Source of the DNA: Grammothele lineata
Taxonomy: Eukaryota > Basidiomycota > Agaricomycetes > Polyporales > Polyporaceae
Length of the DNA stretch: 64,000 bases
Assembly (NCBI GenBank): GCA_002150815.3
Contig: NDFF03000018.1
Span: 229,074-293,073 of the forward strand
Direction: 5' to 3'
In this document: positions 58,090-64,000 of the stretch, one piece after another
Numbering within the stretch: position 1 is the stretch's first letter
Layout: each line of letters opens with the position of its first letter
The notes under the pieces: model-generated
The model's database searches: none
Seen by the model: only the letters and a program-made list of their open reading frames with translations
What the model was told of the DNA's origin: nothing
Position numbers and translations under genes: made by a program

Positions 58090-58585
58090 ATGCATGCCTC
58101 CCTCTATTCCTGCCCCTTGCGGGGTGAAATGAATGTGGACCCGGTATCACCATGCGCCAGCCCCCTTGCCCGCAACTCTAGTGCAGAGGTTCCTATGGAC
58201 CAGTGCGGCAGTAGTCCCTCTTCCACAGGCAAGTCCTTTCAGTTTATGAACCCAACGTTGTATATTAAATCATTCTACAGCCGCCACTTACGGTGGATCG
58301 TCTAGCTCGTCTGACGCTTACGGTGGTTTATCCAGCCAGAGCAGTGCAGGTCCTAGCTCAGCTGATAGCTCACCTGTGCCTGTTCGGAGTTCTGGCAAGA
58401 GCAAGAGCAAGCTTGTTACACCTCACTCTCCACCAAGTATCCCAATTCCTCGCTTTGTCAGGCGCCGTGTGGATGAAGGCTCATCTTCAGGTGCAAGCGG
58501 GTCTCACTCCAAGGTTCCGTCTGGCTTCCGCGAGGTTTTTGATGTTGACAATGATGTTACAGAGTTTCAGGAGCTTAGTAACTGA
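58090..58585 (+). CDS. Possible small Ser/Gly-rich hypothetical protein
   Basis: Proposed exons 58090..58228 and 58281..58585 give 444 nt and 147 residues. The joining intron would be GC-AG (acag^gcaagt to ctacag). The protein is low complexity in the middle (YGGSSSSSDAYGG and following Ser-rich stretch), has a basic patch (SGKSKSKLV, RFVRRRVDEG) and an acidic end (REVFDVDNDVTEFQELSN). No known domain. It is convergent with the dioxygenase gene. Support is the open frame across the junction and codon-like sequence; the gene could also be part of a larger or decayed unit. Confidence 0.35.
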
Positions 58586-58970
58586 GCCTAACATACGGTA
58601 CTTACAGTACAGCAATTTCTTGAATAACTAAAAAGGCCTGCTAGTAACTAGATACACGAATTACCATGCATGTACGCCTGTAGACTCTGATAGTGTCCCG
58701 AGACTCCCTAGCCCTGTTCTTCCCATGATCGCGTCTCCGTTATCCTAATGTCTTTCAGTGCTGCCTTGATCTTGATACAGTCTTGTTAGTAGACCAGCGA
58801 TGAAATGCGTAATGATATTCATTGTGTAAGAAAAACGGCGAGAGCGAGATGCTGGAGAGCACGCGGTGAGTCGAGCGGACATCGTCGGACGAGAGAGGGC
58901 AACATTGTGCGTGAGTCCTCTGGAGAACACAACAGGTGACATACAACACATCGTCATTTATAGTCTAGTA

Positions 58971-60808
58971 CTAGTGGCGGCGCTGACTAGGGTCTACATG
59001 GTCGGGATGAGCCTTATGGAAACCAGGCTGTTTGTGCTGTAAAAAAGCCAAGGAGTCATGATGGAAGAAAAACACATTCCCAATTCGACCAGGTGTAAGC
59101 TTAACCATCTCCTCATGTTGGCCCGATGCTGAGGATGGAGTAGGAACCGGCCTAGGCTTCCACTTTGATACACGATGAGCTAGTGCGCCTGACATTGATA
59201 TCAAAACGTGCCCAGGCCCGTACCTATAGGATAGACAAGTGGTGAGCGCAGCATCACATAGAGGCAAAGCAAACCATACATAAAACGAGCAAGAAGCTGC
59301 GGCACCTCCATGTGCCCTCCATCAAAAAAGCCGCAAGGGAACGTAGCTGTGGGTCCGTCGTCCTTCTTGTCGAAGTGGCACTTAACTTGGAGTTTCCAGA
59401 CGATGGCACGTTGGAGCCATGGTCCTGGATCCTCTTCTAGCCAAACCCCTGCATCGAACGCCCTCTTGTAAACCTGGTAGTGGTGGGGGAATACCGTTTC
59501 AAAGAGCGCCGCTAAAAACCTGGCTACAGGTCGCGTCTCTCTATACCACTGAATAACCCACTGCTCTTGAGGCTTACCATGATGCATGTCGCTGGTAGGT
59601 TTGAGAGGCTGCATTTCAATAACAATGGGGGGACTGAAACGGTAGGAAACTGTTGCTGCACTTACCCCATGGCTATGCGCCCGCATCATCCATGCCCCCA
59701 AGTGGTGGACGCCGCCCGGCTCTCCTCTCTCAGGCTGGCCTGGATCCTGTGCATATCTGATACTGAACGTCTGCAGGTCGTTCGGTTGCACGTCATGACG
59801 CCTGGGGCATGATATCTTATCAGGGCGAGGGGGAACATGAAACATAAGACGCTGAGTTGCAGCGTGGTACCGCCTCAAGTAACTGTCCTGAATTACCACA
59901 ATCGAATATCAGTTGAACTAGTACATCAACATCTAATTTGTGTATTAAGTGACTGACCGGTATCCCATCGAATATAACTGGGGCCTCCAGTAGTTTTGCT
60001 AAGGCCTGCAAATACTCCAGGTCACGCCCTTTGGCGTATTGTTCTGCCAAAGGACTTGGCCCTGCTGATCGAGAGTCCTCCTAGTCGGATGGCAGAACAC
60101 TGAGACTGAGATGAACTAGTTACAGAGCAGCTGAGAGGCCACTTACCATGGACACACGAAAGCCACAATAGACGGCTACCATTTTCTCAAACCTATCCAC
60201 ATACTTGCAGGATTGAGCGATGAGTGGATAGTTGGGGAGCTTGGAGTTGCACACATCGTCAAGCTCTGACACAACTTCCTCTGTCTGGCTGGAAGATTTC
60301 AAGTCTTCTAGTGACTGAGATAACTGGAAAGTCGGTGCGTGTTGTAATATGAGCTGGCCAACTCTTCTTCCCAGATTCGCGGCCTCGCGCTCAATAACCT
60401 CAGGAGAGCGAAGATTTTTGGGGCACTGTGGGTAGAGATGCCCTGGTCCAGGATCAGGCACACTGTAAACCGGGGGAACGTGCTTGACAGGCAAAAGTGT
60501 TGATATAGCGTTTCGTAGTGGTGTATAGCACGTACTGCTTTCTGCCCTTTAGACCACTGATTCTTCTCCTTAACCCTATCCTTGCCCTTCTTCTTGCTTC
60601 CCCCCTTCTTTCCCTTACCCTTACTGTCACCATCTGTGGCGGAAACGGCGGCGGCTTTGTTTTGGAGGAGAGTGGCAGCCTACATGCCATTAGAGGACCG
60701 TCTGTATGATGCTAGTAGTATGCAATGACTCACCAGCTCCCGCTGCTGTTGCCGCTGTTTCACGCGCCTCTCGATTGCTTTGGACTTTGGATACGGAGTG
60801 CGGGTCAT
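58971..60808 (-). CDS. TET/JBP-like Fe(II)/2-oxoglutarate dioxygenase
   Basis: Exons 60734..60808, 60536..60679, 60147..60482, 59958..60080, 59280..59887 and 58971..59223 give 1539 nt and 512 residues. The N-terminal ~75 residues are strongly basic (a Gln/Arg-rich helix, then KGKGKKGGSKKKGKDR) and suit nuclear or nucleic-acid binding. The middle is unassigned. The C-terminal part has the double-stranded beta-helix signature: His397-Phe-Asp399, then FDGGHMEVPQL, MYGPGHVLISMSGALAHRV with His445, and Arg475 in PGRIGNVFFFHHDSL. That is the iron triad plus the 2OG-anchoring Arg in the right order and spacing. The GGHMEVPQL and YGPGHVLI elements resemble fungal TET/JBP-like enzymes that oxidise 5-methylcytosine and expanded with transposons. 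Another 2OG dioxygenase branch is possible. Confidence 0.75.
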
Positions 60809-61193
60809 AGTGAAGAGACGTAGGTAGGGACTGTGGGGACAAGGGGAAGAGGAACGCACTCGCTATCTCTGGTGCGGCTGCATGACCAGTGTAAACATTC
60901 GGCTATCACAACACTCACACATTCATCGAGTTGGTGTATACTTGAAGCCTACGGAAGACCGCAGAGTCTACTGATACTTAATGTACAATTGCATTTTACT
61001 GACAAACTTCGTAAGGAAGACTGAAGACGCTGCCCTAGACGAATGCCTACAATAGAGCAAACCGCGTACAGGTTCATTATGACAGCAACAATTGGGCGAT
61101 CGTTACAGCAGGCAAACACCAGACAGCGAGGACGAAGACGACTCAGCAACGGAAGGGGAACAAGAGACGAACAGAGGACTACGCGCGAGCCGC
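60809..61193. promoter_or_regulatory. Region between the Hsp70 pseudogene end and the dioxygenase start
   Basis: 385 bp, both flanking genes on the minus strand. Holds the upstream region of the dioxygenase gene. No element recognised. Confidence 0.45.
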
Positions 61194-63258
<2,065 letters not shown>

Positions 63259-63692
63259 CTTGTGCAGGCGAGTGTGAAGAGGAAATTAAGAAAGAGGTAG
63301 GGGGATGAGAGAGTACAGAGATCGTAAATGGAATCGCTGAAGAGCGTCGGCGAGGGCCCATGGCTTATATACACCGTCGATGGACAGACGTTCGACGGTG
63401 TTCGGGGGGACCTTCGCACTCCTTTGGCCCGTCGGACGCTTGGTGTTGGCGAAGGCATCGCATGAGGGGTCTTCCGCAGAACGTCCACCAGAGTCAGGAC
63501 ACGCGCGCCGAGACATTACGAGGAGCACTTACCGCGAGCCAGCGTCGGACCTATCGCGACTTCCTCCCTCGAGCTCCGGATACGCTGATCGGATGGCAGC
63601 GACGCGCGACACGGGTCGTCCCAATGGATGCTAGTATCTTGTTGAGGGAAGCCATCGGCCAATCGAATGGCGTGGAGGACAAGGGCGAGCGG

Positions 63693-63725
63693 TGAGGCGG
63701 ACGAGCGGCGAGGCGGACGAGCGGC
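63693..63725. repeat. Tandem repeat, 16-bp unit
   Basis: The word gaggcggacgagcggc occurs twice in tandem, followed by a degenerate third copy (gaggaggacgagg). Confidence 0.8.
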
Positions 63726-63830
63726 GAGGAGGACGAGGATGGGCCTGCGGAGGACAAGTCAGTCGGTCTGGCGCCCGGCGGTCGTCCGTGAACGCGTGAC
63801 TGTGGGAATGTAAACAACAACAACCAACGC

Positions 63831-63870
63831 GATTCAAGACGCGTCTCGACGCGTCTCGACGCGTCAAGAC
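63831..63870. repeat. Tandem repeat, 10-bp unit
   Basis: Four contiguous 10-mers: gattcaagac, gcgtctcgac, gcgtctcgac, gcgtcaagac. The two middle copies are identical. Confidence 0.85.
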
Positions 63871-63889
63871 AACGTCTCTCCGAGACGTT
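63871..63889. repeat. Short inverted repeat
   Basis: Perfect 8-bp arms aacgtctc and gagacgtt around a 3-base loop. Confidence 0.8.
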
Positions 63890-63922
63890 CGTCTTCTTCG
63901 CACAGACGAGTTCGGTTGACCT

Positions 63923-63953
63923 CCTTCAAGGTGTTGGCCGAACACCTTGAGGG
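63923..63953. repeat. 13-bp inverted repeat
   Basis: Arms ccttcaaggtgtt and aacaccttgaggg around a 5-base loop, with one mismatch. Could form a hairpin or be a dimeric protein-binding site. Confidence 0.8.
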
Positions 63954-64000
63954 AGCGGGGTGTCCTCCCATACGGAGCGTCGGGCCTTCGGCAAGCTCCA

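Larger units (their letters stand above)
63259..64000. other. Upstream region of the Hsp70 pseudogene, with repeats
   Basis: No supported gene. The plus strand reads cttatata at 63364..63371, a TATA box for the minus-strand Hsp70 unit about 105 bp upstream of its start codon. The last 330 bp contain several short tandem and inverted repeats, listed separately. I see no convincing heat-shock element. Confidence 0.5.

Noticed and set aside
59642..59673. Possible 32-nt GTAAGT...CAG intron in the dioxygenase gene
   Set aside because: Too short for this gene set and its removal shifts frame into a stop; leaving it in keeps the frame open through the catalytic core.

Overview
The window is nuclear DNA of a filamentous basidiomycete, most likely an Agaricomycete and perhaps a polypore relative. 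Genes are dense, sit on both strands and are cut by many 45-70 nt GT-AG introns. The best-matching families are typical of mushrooms: a Thn1/FlbA-type RGS protein, an Agaricomycete-style TET/JBP-like dioxygenase and a Zn2Cys6 regulator with a polyglutamine tail. The species cannot be named from the sequence alone. Exon models were built by hand from splice sites, reading phase and protein similarity recalled from family knowledge. Apart from the truncated calcineurin B fragment, every intact model sums to a multiple of three.

Layout. 0-5 kb: the 3' end of calcineurin B (+), ATP synthase subunit d (-) and hexokinase (+). 5.8-8.9 kb: a Zn2Cys6 transcription factor (-). 10.3-14.5 kb: the Hsp90 co-chaperone Sti1 (+) and an unknown protein (+). 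15.0-20.7 kb: a secreted deaminase-fold protein (-), a 1.3 kb terminal-inverted-repeat element, a D-arabinose dehydrogenase-like aldo/keto reductase (-) and an NDUFA4-like small subunit (-). 22-31 kb: nucleoporin Nup160/Nup120 (-), a small unknown protein (+) and a membrane cytochrome-b5-fold (MAPR) protein (-). 32-34 kb: the RGS/DEP protein (-), followed by a 2.8 kb gene-free stretch. 37-42.6 kb: an unknown coiled-coil protein (+) and an alpha/beta-hydrolase-fold protein (+). 43.4-56.1 kb is a tight housekeeping block: UDP-glucuronate decarboxylase (-), bystin/Enp1 (+, with an apparent frameshift), Nop9 (-), Ctu1/Ncs6 (+), AP-3 mu (+), mitoribosomal mS42/mS43 (-) and Ost2/DAD1 (+). 56-64 kb is looser: a possible Ser-rich small gene, a TET/JBP-like Fe(II)/2OG dioxygenase (-), a decayed cytosolic Hsp70 gene (-) and a repeat-rich end.

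The genes form no biosynthetic cluster. Most are single-copy housekeeping genes for ribosome assembly (bystin, Nop9), tRNA thiolation (Ctu1), mitochondrial translation and respiration, vesicle traffic, glycosylation, nuclear pores and chaperones. Several pairs share short divergent promoters: Nop9/Ctu1 (168 bp), mS43/Ost2 (229 bp) and UXS/bystin (284 bp).

The most interesting part is 58-63.3 kb. A complete dioxygenase with a recognisable HxD...H...R iron/2-oxoglutarate signature lies next to an Hsp70 gene carrying two CAG-to-TAG stops, several CpG-type transitions, a 24-nt in-frame deletion and two frameshifts. Other notable points are 9-nt and 11-nt microexons, GC-AG introns, a non-autonomous TIR element with subterminal repeats, a secreted cytidine-deaminase-fold protein and a single-base frameshift in bystin.
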